From: an uncultured Clostridium sp.
GTDB taxonomy: Bacteria > Bacillota > Clostridia > TANB77 > CAG-508
Assembly (NCBI GenBank): GCA_945610215.1
Contig: CALYZR010000026.1
Location: 1 to 7,493, forward strand
Direction: 5' to 3'
DNA: 7,493 bases
The first letter of the stretch is position 1. Each line of letters opens with the position of its first letter. Below, piece by piece: positions 1 to 7,088 of this stretch. The position numbers were made by a program, and so were the translations under genes. The notes under the pieces are model-generated. The model saw only the letters and a program-made list of their open reading frames with translations, was not told the origin of the DNA and ran no database searches.

Positions 1-1614
1 TATATATTGTCTTGCTTTTTTTGTTCTTGCAAAAGCTTCTTCTATTATTTTATATGTTAATCCCTCAACTTTTATATCTACTTGTATTGCTGTTATTCCG
101 TTTTTTGTTCCACCAACTTTAAAGTCCATATCTCCAAAGAAATCTTCTAATCCTTGAATATCTGTAAGCATTACATAATCATCTGGATTTTCTGGGTTTG
201 ATACAAGACCTGTTGAAATTCCTGCTACTGGATTTTTAATTGGAACTCCTGCATCCATTAATGCAAGTGTGCTTCCACAAATGCTTGCTTGTGATGTAGA
301 ACCATTTGAAGATAATACTTCTGATACAACTCTTATTGTATATGGGAATTCATCTTCTGATGGTATTACTGGAACTAATGCTCTTTCTGCTAAAGCTCCA
401 TGTCCTATTTCTCTTCTACCTGGTCCACGAGAAGTTCTAGCTTCTCCAACACTGTATGAAGGGAAATTGTATTGATGAATATATCTTTTTGTTTCTTCTT
501 CATCTAATCCGTCTAATATTTGTTCTTCATTTTTCATTCCTAATGTAGCAATTGATAATACTTGTGTTTGTCCTCTTGTAAACAATCCACTACCATGTAC
601 TCTTGGAAGTAATCCTACTTCGCATGAAAGTGGTCTTATTTCGTCTATTGCTCTTCCATCTGGTCTTTTATGTTCTTCAAAAATCATTTTTCTTACTGAT
701 TTTTTTTCTAATTTATATAAGCTGTCTGCTATATCTTGTTTTACTTCTTCTGCTCTTTCTTCTCCATATTTTTCTATGAAGTAGTTTGTTACGTCTTCTG
801 ATAGTTTTTCCATATTTTTATCACGAACTTCTTTTTCTAAAGCTTGTACATCATTGTACATTCTTTCTTCGAAGTTTGCTTCTATTTCTTCATATATATC
901 ATGGTCTACTTCAAAAGATTTGTATTCCATTTTAGGTTTTCCTATTTCAGCTTTTATATCTGAAATAAATTTACATACTTTTTTAATTTCTTCATGTCCT
1001 GTTTTTATTGCCTCTAACATTTTGTCATCTGGTAATTCTTTTGCTCCAGCTTCTATCATTGCTATTTTTTCCATTGTTCCTGCAACTGTTAAGTCTAATT
1101 CTGTTTTTGCTCTTTCTTCTAATGTTGGATTTATAACAAATTTACCATCTACGTATCCTACTTTAACTGCTGCCGTTGGTCCTCCAAATGGTATATCTGA
1201 TATAGAAAGTGCTGCTGATGTTCCTATCATTGCGCAAACTTCTGGTGAATTATCTGGTTCTACTGATAGTACTGTTGCAACAACTACAACATCATTTCTA
1301 AAATCTTTTGGGAATAAAGGTCTTATTGGTCTGTCTATTGCTCTTGATACTAATATTGCTTTGTCTGCTGCCTTTCCTTCTCTTCTTGTAAATCCTCCAG
1401 GGATTTTTCCTACTGCATACATTTTCTCTTCGTAATCAACTGATAGTGGGAAAAAGTCTATTCCTTCTTTTGGTTCTTTTGATGCTGTAACATTTACCAT
1501 TACAACTGTTTCCCCATATCTTACTACTACATCTGCATTTGCTAATCCTGCAAATTTTCCTGTTTCTATTGTAAGCGGTCTTCCTGCAAGTTCCATTGAA
1601 TATGTTTTAAACAT
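1..1614 (-). CDS. pnp: Polynucleotide phosphorylase (PNPase), N-terminal 538 residues, 3' end outside window
   Basis: PNPase is the trimeric cytoplasmic 3'-to-5' exoribonuclease that uses phosphate to release nucleoside diphosphates, and it is part of the RNA-decay machinery. The frame is open from ATG at 1614 to the window edge, giving 538 of the usual ~700 residues. The first RNase PH domain holds GGFTRREG (73-80) and RPIRPLF (95-101). A helical middle domain follows. The second RNase PH domain holds TRGQTQ (346-351), GRREIGHG (399-406) and GDMDFK (494-499). By alignment from memory, H405, D491, D497 and K499 match E. coli catalytic-site residues H403, D486, D492 and K494, so the enzyme should be active. 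The KH and S1 domains would lie beyond position 1. The start is set by AAAGGAGGA seven bases upstream and by the family N-terminus ([12 protein letters not shown]). It follows rpsO, the classic neighbour, after a 186-base gap with two hairpins. No frameshift was seen. Confidence 0.97.
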   Translation of the reverse strand, partial: MFKTYSMELAGRPLTIETGKFAGLANADVVVRYGETVVMVNVTASKEPKEGIDFFPLSVDYEEKMYAVGKIPGGFTRREGKAADKAILVSRAIDRPIRPLFPKDFRNDVVVVATVLSVEPDNSPEVCAMIGTSAALSISDIPFGGPTAAVKVGYVDGKFVINPTLEERAKTELDLTVAGTMEKIAMIEAGAKELPDDKMLEAIKTGHEEIKKVCKFISDIKAEIGKPKMEYKSFEVDHDIYEEIEANFEERMYNDVQALEKEVRDKNMEKLSEDVTNYFIEKYGEERAEEVKQDIADSLYKLEKKSVRKMIFEEHKRPDGRAIDEIRPLSCEVGLLPRVHGSGLFTRGQTQVLSIATLGMKNEEQILDGLDEEETKRYIHQYNFPSYSVGEARTSRGPGRREIGHGALAERALVPVIPSEDEFPYTIRVVSEVLSSNGSTSQASICGSTLALMDAGVPIKNPVAGISTGLVSNPENPDDYVMLTDIQGLEDFFGDMDFKVGGTKNGITAIQVDIKVEGLTYKIIEEAFARTKKARQYI

Positions 1615-1682
1615 AATTCATCCTCCTTTAATTTATTTTATATATTTTAAGAAGATAAATTTGTTAGTTTAAGTGTAACCTC

Positions 1683-1715
1683 TAAATAGGAAAGTGAAGT
1701 TTACTTTCCTATTTA
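1683..1715 (-). promoter_or_regulatory. Perfect 13-bp hairpin in the pnp leader
   Basis: Bases 1683-1695 (TAAATAGGAAAGT on the plus strand) are perfectly complementary to 1703-1715, with a 7-base loop. On the pnp transcript the hairpin ends about 68 bases before the ATG. It is not followed by a U-tract in either direction, so it does not look like an intrinsic terminator. In E. coli a double-stranded structure in the pnp leader is cut by RNase III and then used by PNPase to repress its own synthesis. This hairpin is in the right place for a similar role, but that role is inference. Confidence 0.6.
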
Positions 1716-1762
1716 CAAGCTACCCCTATACAACAAAGTTATCTTTCTTATTAACATGTTTT

Positions 1763-1788
1763 TAGGCGGAAATATAAATTTCCGCCTA
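1763..1788 (-). promoter_or_regulatory. GC-rich 11-bp hairpin just after the rpsO stop codon
   Basis: TAGGCGGAAAT (1763-1773) pairs perfectly with 1778-1788 around a 4-base loop. This is the most GC-rich stem in an AT-rich intergenic region. It starts 12 bases after the rpsO stop codon. On the transcript it is followed by AAAAACAUG, not by U residues, so it is a poor intrinsic terminator. It could protect the rpsO mRNA 3' end, act as a processing site between rpsO and pnp, or be a weak or factor-dependent terminator. The stem is directly visible; the function is inferred. Confidence 0.55.
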
Positions 1789-1800
1789 CATCGTAATTGA

Positions 1801-2064
1801 TTATTTTCTTAAATTTAATTGTTTAACTATTTCTCTGTATTTAGGTAAATCTTTTTTTGCTAAATAGTTAAGTAGGTTTCTTCTTTTACCTATCATTTTG
1901 AAAAGACCTCTTCTTGAATGATTGTCTTTTTTATGAACTTTTAAATGTTCCGTTAATTCATTAATTCTTTCTGTTAAAAGAGCTATTTGAACTTCTGATG
2001 ATCCTGTGTCGTTTTCGTCTCTTTTGAAAGTATTAATAATTTCTTGTTTTCTTTCCTTTGTCAT
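1801..2064 (-). CDS. rpsO: 30S ribosomal protein S15
   Basis: S15 is a primary 16S rRNA-binding protein that binds a three-way junction in the central domain early in 30S assembly. The 87-residue product is close to the usual 88-89. Family signatures are the [17 protein letters not shown] stretch (18-34), [15 protein letters not shown] (40-54), which contains the rRNA-contacting His, Asp and Ser positions, and the basic RRNLLNYL segment (61-68). One usual His in the DHHS motif is Asn here (N48), a small variation. The start is supported by AGGAGG eight bases upstream of ATG. The gene has its own promoter-like sequence (2169-2197) and a structured leader, and it is followed by pnp on the same strand, the arrangement found in many bacteria. 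Confidence 0.98.
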   Translation of the reverse strand: MTKERKQEIINTFKRDENDTGSSEVQIALLTERINELTEHLKVHKKDNHSRRGLFKMIGKRRNLLNYLAKKDLPKYREIVKQLNLRK

Positions 2065-2078
2065 TATTTTTTCCTCCT

Positions 2079-2166
2079 ATTTTTTATTTAATATGCCTTA
2101 AACTGAACCCAAAAGTCGGATCTTCTTTTAGTTAAGTATAAGGTAAATGCTTTTTTACAAGCATTT
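2079..2166 (-). promoter_or_regulatory. Structured rpsO 5' leader, candidate S15 autoregulatory element
   Basis: The sequence between the predicted rpsO promoter and its ribosome binding site can fold in several ways. A first hairpin pairs 2159-2166 with 2145-2152 (8 bp, 6-base loop), near the predicted transcript 5' end. A second stem pairs 2130-2136 (CUUAACU in RNA) with 2097-2104 (AGUUUAAG, one bulge). It encloses a small hairpin of GAUCC (2118-2122) with GGGUU (2106-2110) around a 7-base loop. An alternative pairs AUGCUU (2159-2164) with AAGGCAU (2093-2099), breaking both. S15 is known to repress its own mRNA in several phyla through leader structures that mimic its rRNA site, so this is a reasonable candidate. 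I cannot match it to a specific known class by eye. Confidence 0.4.
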
Positions 2167-2168
2167 CT

Positions 2169-2197
2169 ATTCTACTATATTTATTCAAATAATGCAA
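2169..2197 (-). promoter_or_regulatory. Sigma-A-type promoter for rpsO
   Basis: On the minus strand, TTGCAT (2192-2197) and TAGAAT (2169-2174) are separated by exactly 17 bases. This is close to the TTGACA-17-TATAAT consensus. Transcription would begin near 2162, giving a leader of about 100 bases before the rpsO ATG. The promoter sits just after the UPF0182 stop codon at 2218, with no terminator visible between the genes, so read-through from upstream could add to rpsO expression. Confidence 0.6.
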
Positions 2198-2217
2198 GAG
2201 TTTTTATAAAATCTTTT

Positions 2218-5004
2218 TTACTCTTCATTTATATTTGAAATAATATTTGTTTGGCTTTTATCTATTTTAGATTCTTTTTTATTTATATCTGCTTCTTTCT
2301 TTTCGTCTTGCTCTACTATTGTTTGTAGCTGATTTATTAATTGTTGTAGTTTTGACATGTCTTTTCCTATCATTTCCCAATCATTGCTTTTATTTGATTC
2401 TTCTAAGTTTTTATTTGCATTTATTATTTGTTTTATAAGTTCATCTTTGTCCTCAGCTTCTACTTCTATACTTATTGCTTCTTGTGATAATAGGTTTGTA
2501 ATAGCCTCTTCTATATTGTTTCCTATTGCAACTTTATTTCCAGATGCAACTACAACCTTTTTTAGCTGTGGAACTTGTGATTTGTTATTTAGCATTATTT
2601 GATATATTGGTTCAACATATAATAGAGTATTATTTATTGGGACTATTATAATATTTTTTTGTATTTTTGTTCCCGTTACATTTAATGAATTCAATTCATT
2701 TAATATTTTTTCATCTTGTTCAACTAATGAGTCCAATTGGATTGTTCCAAGTATTGAACTTCCTGTTTTGAATTTATATAATGTTAATTTTTTATTATTT
2801 TGGCTATCGCATGTTGCAACTAAATATGAAGTTATGTTTTGCTTTTCTGCTATTGTGTATGGTAGTACTAAACCTAATTCAGTAGAATTATTGTTTGTTA
2901 GTTTAACCATTGTATAATATGGTTCTATGTCTGTTCCTGTTGCTGCACTAGTAGTTCTAGTAGTATTTTCTTTTGCCACATCCCATACATCATCTGCTCT
3001 ATATAACACTTCTGGTTGAACATTATGATATCTTTCTAATATTTTTGCTTGTATATTGTAAAGATATTTTGGATATACCATGTGTTTTGAAATGTCTTGT
3101 GGTATTTTTTCTCCATCTTTAAATAGTGATGGATAAATGTTGCTATATGCTATTGCTATTGGATCAGATTTATCTGTTATATAAAATTCTGTTGTTCCAT
3201 CGTAAGCATCTATTATTACTTTTACAGAATTTCTAATGTAATTTATTTTTTCTTTAAGTCCATCATATTCTATAACAGTTTCTTGTGAATATGGATAATT
3301 GTTTGATGTAGTATATGCATCTAATACCCATACAAGCTTTCCTTCATCTGTTATTACCATATATGGTTCTTCGTCATATTTTAAATATGGCATTATTGTT
3401 TTTGCTCTTTCAATAACATTTCTGGTTGTTATTATTTTGCTTTCTTTTGTTACACTTCCAGAGAAAGCTATTCCAAGATTTTTTTCTTTTATTCCTAATA
3501 TAACTCTATCTAAAAATCCTAATTTTAATCCAGCTTTTCCTTCGTATGTATTTGTACTACTTGTTGTACTTGTTAATGGATAATCATATTCTTGTTTATT
3601 TTTTGCATTTGTTACTATTGGTTCATTTGTTTGCAATCCAAAATATATTCTAGGTTCTGTTATTTTTATTTTATTTTCTTTATCTTCAAATTCGCTTTGA
3701 ACATATTTTAAATTTCCGTTTTCGTCTACAGAATTTGCATAAGAAATAATTGTTCCATATCCATGTGTATATTCATATGTTTTATTATTATATGTCCTTG
3801 TATCATTACTTACAATTTCTCTTGGGCTTACATATACTAGTTTTTCTTCTCCATCTACATTATATATTCCTGGTTTTGTTGTAGTATATGAATAATATCC
3901 TGAGTTTGTTTGATATTGTTCTAGATTTTCTAATACTGTATCTTCGTTTAATATATTTACATTACTAATAACTTTCTGGTTTTTATTTACTTCATCTTTT
4001 GTTATTGTTCCACTATTTTCTATTTCTATTTCGTCTACATTAATGCCATATGCATTTTTTGTGAATTCAATATTCTTTTCTATATATTTCTTTTCTTTAT
4101 CTAATTCGTTATTGTTTACATAGATTAGATCAAATCCTAACATTACTACAAATAATACTACTAAGTATCCTGGTATTATACAAATCCATGCCATTATTTT
4201 TTTGAAATTCTCTTTTTTGAAATTTACTATTGCCATTATTGCCGCAAATAATATTATAAATGCAAAAATTCTATAACCCCATGTTTTTATTGTTGCTTCT
4301 ATTAGTCCTGCGCCATAAAGGCTTGTTCCGTCAGATAATGTTAAAAATTTACTATTTACTATATCTTGAACTTTAACTAATGTAATTGCTGCAAGTCCTA
4401 ATACTATTAATATTATGTTTGCTCCTAATTGCTTTATAAATGTATTCTTTCTTAATGTCGTTCTATCAATACCTTTTTCAAAATATTTATTAAACACTAT
4501 TATATAATAAACAGCTATATATATTGAATATATAACTAAAAGTGCTATAAAGTAAATTATAATTGCCTCTATAAATGGTTTTTGGAACATATAATAACCA
4601 ATGTCCATATTAAATATTGGATCATATATTCCAAACCATGCTGTATTAAATGCAAGCATTACTTTTTCTGTAATAAAATTAGATGAAATTAAACTTATTA
4701 TTGCACTTAATATTAAGCTTATTGATTTGTTTGGAAGCTTTGGCATTTCTTTTTTTTCATCTTCAAAGAATTTTTTTAAGCCTCTTTTTATAAGTCTTGT
4801 AGTTATATATGTTGCTATATATAGCACTGCAAAGTTAACCAATACAACTCCTACTTTATATTTTATATTTTGTTTGAATATTTCTACATATTGTTCTCCA
4901 ATTTCTAATGTTTGTAAGTATTCTCCTCTTGTTGCTACTACCACATAAATTGCTAATAGTATTAAAAACATTATTACTAATACTACTCTTTTTTTGTTTT
5001 TCAT
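2218..5004 (-). CDS. UPF0182 family large membrane protein of unknown function
   Basis: This 928-residue protein has the size and architecture of the UPF0182 (COG1615) family, whose biochemical role is not established. Seven hydrophobic segments fall at about 7-23, 52-72, 96-112, 147-170, 193-211, 243-261 and 271-297. Residues from about 300 form a large soluble part, probably outside the membrane. Family-like motifs there include YTHGYGT (412-418), PRIYFGL (451-457), EYDYP (472-476), LDAYTTSNNYPYS (561-573), RNSVKVIIDAYDG (591-603), and NIIIVPINNTLLYVEPIYQ (784-802). The C-terminus (about 852-928) is charged and Gln/Lys/Glu-rich, possibly coiled coil. The start has AGGAGG six bases upstream of ATG. 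It lies 55 bases after ftsY with a possible promoter overlapping the ftsY end. No enzyme active site is recognised, so the function stays open. Confidence 0.9.
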   Translation of the reverse strand: MKNKKRVVLVIMFLILLAIYVVVATRGEYLQTLEIGEQYVEIFKQNIKYKVGVVLVNFAVLYIATYITTRLIKRGLKKFFEDEKKEMPKLPNKSISLILSAIISLISSNFITEKVMLAFNTAWFGIYDPIFNMDIGYYMFQKPFIEAIIIYFIALLVIYSIYIAVYYIIVFNKYFEKGIDRTTLRKNTFIKQLGANIILIVLGLAAITLVKVQDIVNSKFLTLSDGTSLYGAGLIEATIKTWGYRIFAFIILFAAIMAIVNFKKENFKKIMAWICIIPGYLVVLFVVMLGFDLIYVNNNELDKEKKYIEKNIEFTKNAYGINVDEIEIENSGTITKDEVNKNQKVISNVNILNEDTVLENLEQYQTNSGYYSYTTTKPGIYNVDGEEKLVYVSPREIVSNDTRTYNNKTYEYTHGYGTIISYANSVDENGNLKYVQSEFEDKENKIKITEPRIYFGLQTNEPIVTNAKNKQEYDYPLTSTTSSTNTYEGKAGLKLGFLDRVILGIKEKNLGIAFSGSVTKESKIITTRNVIERAKTIMPYLKYDEEPYMVITDEGKLVWVLDAYTTSNNYPYSQETVIEYDGLKEKINYIRNSVKVIIDAYDGTTEFYITDKSDPIAIAYSNIYPSLFKDGEKIPQDISKHMVYPKYLYNIQAKILERYHNVQPEVLYRADDVWDVAKENTTRTTSAATGTDIEPYYTMVKLTNNNSTELGLVLPYTIAEKQNITSYLVATCDSQNNKKLTLYKFKTGSSILGTIQLDSLVEQDEKILNELNSLNVTGTKIQKNIIIVPINNTLLYVEPIYQIMLNNKSQVPQLKKVVVASGNKVAIGNNIEEAITNLLSQEAISIEVEAEDKDELIKQIINANKNLEESNKSNDWEMIGKDMSKLQQLINQLQTIVEQDEKKEADINKKESKIDKSQTNIISNINEE

Positions 5005-5050
5005 TTTTAACCTCCTATTTTTGCACAGTCATAATTTCTGTCCGCCTATA

Positions 5051-5079
5051 TATATAATTTTATATTATTGCATTTACAA
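5051..5079 (-). promoter_or_regulatory. Possible promoter for the UPF0182 gene
   Basis: TTGTAA (5074-5079), inside the last ftsY codons, is followed after 17 bases by TATATA (5051-5056) on the minus strand. The predicted start would fall about 40 bases before the UPF0182 ATG. The region is so AT-rich that a chance match is possible, and co-transcription with ftsY is an alternative. Confidence 0.35.
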
Positions 5080-5965
5080 ATTCCTCTGAATTAAATATTT
5101 CCATATCGTCTATTTGTTCTCCAACGCCTATAAATTTTACTGGTATTTTATTTTCTGCAACTATTCCTATTACGACTCCACCTTTTGCTGTTCCATCTAA
5201 TTTTGTAAGTACTAATCCTGTTATATCCACTGTTTCTTTAAAAGCTTTTACTTGAGATATTGCATTTTGTCCTGTTGTTGCATCTAAAACTAATAAAATT
5301 TCTTTTTTTGCATCTGGCAATTCTTTGTCTATTACTTTTTTTATTTTTATTAGCTCGTCCATTAAGTATTTTTTATTGTGAAGTCTTCCTGCTGTATCAC
5401 AAATCAAAACATCTGCATTATCTTTTTTTAATTCTTGTATCGCTTCAAACACAACAGAAGCAGGGTCTGTGCCTTCATCTTTCTTTACTATTTTAGAGCC
5501 ACTTCTTTTTGCCCATATTTCCACCTGTTCTACTGCTGCAGCTCTAAATGTATCTGCTGCTGCTATAATTACACTTTTGCCTTCTTTTTTTATTCTATTT
5601 GCCATTTTCCCAATTGATGTGGTTTTTCCTACTCCATTTACTCCTACTACTAAAATAACAGTAGGTTTTTTAGATAAATCTAATCCATTTTCTTCTTCAT
5701 CTAAAATCTTTTTCATTTCTTCTTTTAACGCATTTTTTACGTCTTCTTCGTTTTCTATTTTTTCCTTTTTTATTCTATCTCTTAATCTTCCTATTATTTC
5801 TACTGATGTATCCACACCAATGTCTGACATTATAAGTATTTCTTCTAGTTCTTCTAATAGTTCTTCATCTACTTTTCTAAAATTACTAAATACGTTATTT
5901 ATTTTATCTCCAAATGAATTTCTTGTTTTTCCAAGACCATTTTTTAATTTATCGAAAAATCCCAT
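5060..5965 (-). CDS. ftsY: Signal recognition particle receptor FtsY (SRP GTPase)
   Basis: FtsY docks SRP-ribosome complexes at the cytoplasmic membrane. Together with Ffh it hydrolyses GTP to hand nascent membrane proteins to the SecYEG translocon. At 301 residues it is essentially the NG core: a helical N domain (about 1-95), then a GTPase domain. The G motifs are GVNGVGKTT (108-116, P-loop), DTFRAAA (138-144), DTAGR (190-194) and TKLDG (254-258), followed by the closing loop GVGEQ (280-284). The long acidic A domain of enterobacterial FtsY is absent. Instead the protein starts with MGFFDKLKNGL, a short amphipathic helix of the kind that binds membrane lipids. The start is supported by this conserved N-terminus; the ribosome binding site is an AGAGG about 11 bases upstream, somewhat distant. 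A well-formed promoter overlaps the end of the preceding peptidase gene. Neither ffh, smc nor rnc, frequent ftsY neighbours elsewhere, lies beside it in this window. Confidence 0.97.
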   Translation of the reverse strand: MGFFDKLKNGLGKTRNSFGDKINNVFSNFRKVDEELLEELEEILIMSDIGVDTSVEIIGRLRDRIKKEKIENEEDVKNALKEEMKKILDEEENGLDLSKKPTVILVVGVNGVGKTTSIGKMANRIKKEGKSVIIAAADTFRAAAVEQVEIWAKRSGSKIVKKDEGTDPASVVFEAIQELKKDNADVLICDTAGRLHNKKYLMDELIKIKKVIDKELPDAKKEILLVLDATTGQNAISQVKAFKETVDITGLVLTKLDGTAKGGVVIGIVAENKIPVKFIGVGEQIDDMEIFNSEEFVNAII

Positions 5966-6007
5966 AATTTAAAGTACCTCTTCTCCTTTGTTAATTTCAT
6001 GCACAAT

Positions 6008-6036
6008 AGTATATCATACTTTTACAATCTTTGCAA
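6008..6036 (-). promoter_or_regulatory. Promoter for ftsY with extended -10
   Basis: On the minus strand TTGCAA (6031-6036) and TATACT (6008-6013) are 17 bases apart. The -10 hexamer is preceded by TGA, giving the extended TGnTATACT form. The -35 element lies inside the last codons of the M19 peptidase gene. Transcription should start near 6001, giving a ~36-base leader before ftsY. This is the best-looking promoter in the window. Confidence 0.6.
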
Positions 6037-6963
6037 AATTTTAGCTTCAAAGTTTTTATATAGTATTTTTTCTATTTCTTCATTTGAATATCCATTTTTC
6101 TTTAAAAGCTCTTTTATTTCTTCTTTTACTCTTGATTGTTTAAATATATTCATTGTTTTGTATTTTTCCGGTTCTATTTTATAATACTCCATATTATCTG
6201 TTGAAATGCATATATTATTTACTCCTCCTAGCAATTTTTTTATATGATTTATATGTTCTATATACTTTTGTTTATAATTATTATTTTTTAAAGAACAAAA
6301 CTGCTTTATTTCAACTACACCTATAATGCCACCCAAATTGGCTATTTCTTTTATTTGATTATCAGTTAAATTTCTTGGTACATTACATATTGTTTTACAA
6401 TTTGAATGAGATGCAAAAACTATTGGATTTAAATTCTCTTTTTTTAATTTTTTACAATATTTTATTATGTCATAAAAAGTCTTTGTATTTGCGTGAGATA
6501 CGTCTATTGCAACGTTTTTCTGTACAAGTTTTTTTATTAGTTCTTCCCCTAATTTTGTTAACCCTTGATTTTTATCTCCTCTTGCGCCTCCTCCAAATTT
6601 ATTATTGTTATTCCATAGTATATTTACGCTTCTTACTCCTAATTTATATATTTTGTCTATATCTTCTATTTTATCTAAATAATCTAGTCCTTCTATTCCC
6701 ATTATATATTTTGCTTCTTTTGGTATTAGATTATATTTTTCTATTAATTCTTTTACTAATTTCAAATTTTTAATTATATCTATTTCTTGTGGTTCTATGT
6801 TTAATTCTTCTTTCATTTCTTTTTGAGACATATAAAATAAGTTAAAAATTCCTCCTACAATATTTTGTTTATTGTATATTTTTTTGAAGTATTTCTTTAA
6901 ATTTTCTGGATTTTCTTTATTAATATATATTTGTGTTAACAAATCATAATGTAAATCAAACAT
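6022..6963 (-). CDS. M19 family (renal dipeptidase-like) metallopeptidase
   Basis: This 313-residue protein matches the peptidase M19/membrane dipeptidase family, dinuclear zinc hydrolases of the amidohydrolase fold that usually cleave dipeptides. The expected metal ligands can be placed: LHYD at the N-terminus (H5, D7), E91 in GIEG, H157 in DVSHAN and H186 in ASHSN. R197 of PRNLTD and D256 of STDN match the substrate/catalytic positions, although the usual GSDFDG sequence around that Asp has become ISTDNMEYY. RSVNILW (111-117) with GLTKLGEELI (134-143) is also typical. There is no signal peptide or membrane anchor, so it should be cytoplasmic. It is at the short end of the family. Start: AGGAGG five bases before ATG, and H5/D7 leave no room for a later start. 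Substrate cannot be read from sequence; D-amino-acid or peptidoglycan-derived dipeptides are possible. It follows a terminator, so it begins a new transcription unit. Confidence 0.88.
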   Translation of the reverse strand: MFDLHYDLLTQIYINKENPENLKKYFKKIYNKQNIVGGIFNLFYMSQKEMKEELNIEPQEIDIIKNLKLVKELIEKYNLIPKEAKYIMGIEGLDYLDKIEDIDKIYKLGVRSVNILWNNNNKFGGGARGDKNQGLTKLGEELIKKLVQKNVAIDVSHANTKTFYDIIKYCKKLKKENLNPIVFASHSNCKTICNVPRNLTDNQIKEIANLGGIIGVVEIKQFCSLKNNNYKQKYIEHINHIKKLLGGVNNICISTDNMEYYKIEPEKYKTMNIFKQSRVKEEIKELLKKNGYSNEEIEKILYKNFEAKILQRL

Positions 6964-7056
6964 ACAACCCTCCTTTTACTGTAAAATCTAGCTACCATAT
7001 CCACTTAGAAAATTATTTATATTTATATTTTATTTTGTTTTAATTTTTTTGTTAAC
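6964..7056 (-). other. AT-rich intergenic region before the M19 gene, no clear promoter
   Basis: Between the terminator of the kinase-like gene and the peptidase start, the minus strand is almost pure A/T (about 7056-7008), followed by a more mixed leader. Several -10-like hexamers such as TATAAA occur, but no good -35 partner stands out. A promoter is expected here because of the preceding terminator, yet I cannot fix its position. Confidence 0.3.
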
Positions 7057-7088
7057 AAAAAACTATATAGTTTTTTCTATATAGTTTT
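7057..7088 (-). terminator. Rho-independent terminator of the histidine-kinase-like gene
   Basis: AAAACTATATAG (7059-7070) pairs perfectly with 7077-7088 around a 6-base loop. On the minus-strand transcript the hairpin begins within the stop codon and runs into six U residues (7062-7057). The stem is AT-rich, so termination may be incomplete. The opposite-strand reading has only a four-base U run inside the stem, so the minus direction is preferred. Confidence 0.6.

Noticed and set aside
854..1435. 193-codon open frame on the plus strand
   Set aside because: It lies wholly antisense to pnp, whose conserved motifs are unbroken, and its translation is low-complexity Ser/Ile/Phe-rich with no recognisable domain.
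1713..1757. Possible 14-residue upstream ORF in the pnp leader (ATG at 1757, TAA at 1713)
   Set aside because: No Shine-Dalgarno sequence precedes the ATG and the peptide shows no leader-peptide pattern; such short frames are expected by chance.
2145..2166. Terminator of the UPF0182 gene
   Set aside because: The 8-bp stem has no U-tract after it on the minus strand and lies downstream of the predicted rpsO promoter, so a leader hairpin fits better.
5041..5047. TCCGCCT shared with the hairpin at 1781-1787, considered as a repeated regulatory motif
   Set aside because: Only seven bases are shared, and the second copy has no matching partner arm, so it does not form a comparable hairpin.
5469..5972. 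167-codon open frame on the plus strand opposite ftsY
   Set aside because: It is antisense to the FtsY N and P-loop regions and is Ser/Phe-rich, as expected from the complement of Lys/Glu-rich codons; no matching family.
6375..6773. 132-codon Leu/Tyr-rich plus-strand frame that looks like a membrane protein
   Set aside because: Its hydrophobicity comes from reading the complement of the AT-rich M19 gene; it has no convincing ribosome binding site or family resemblance.
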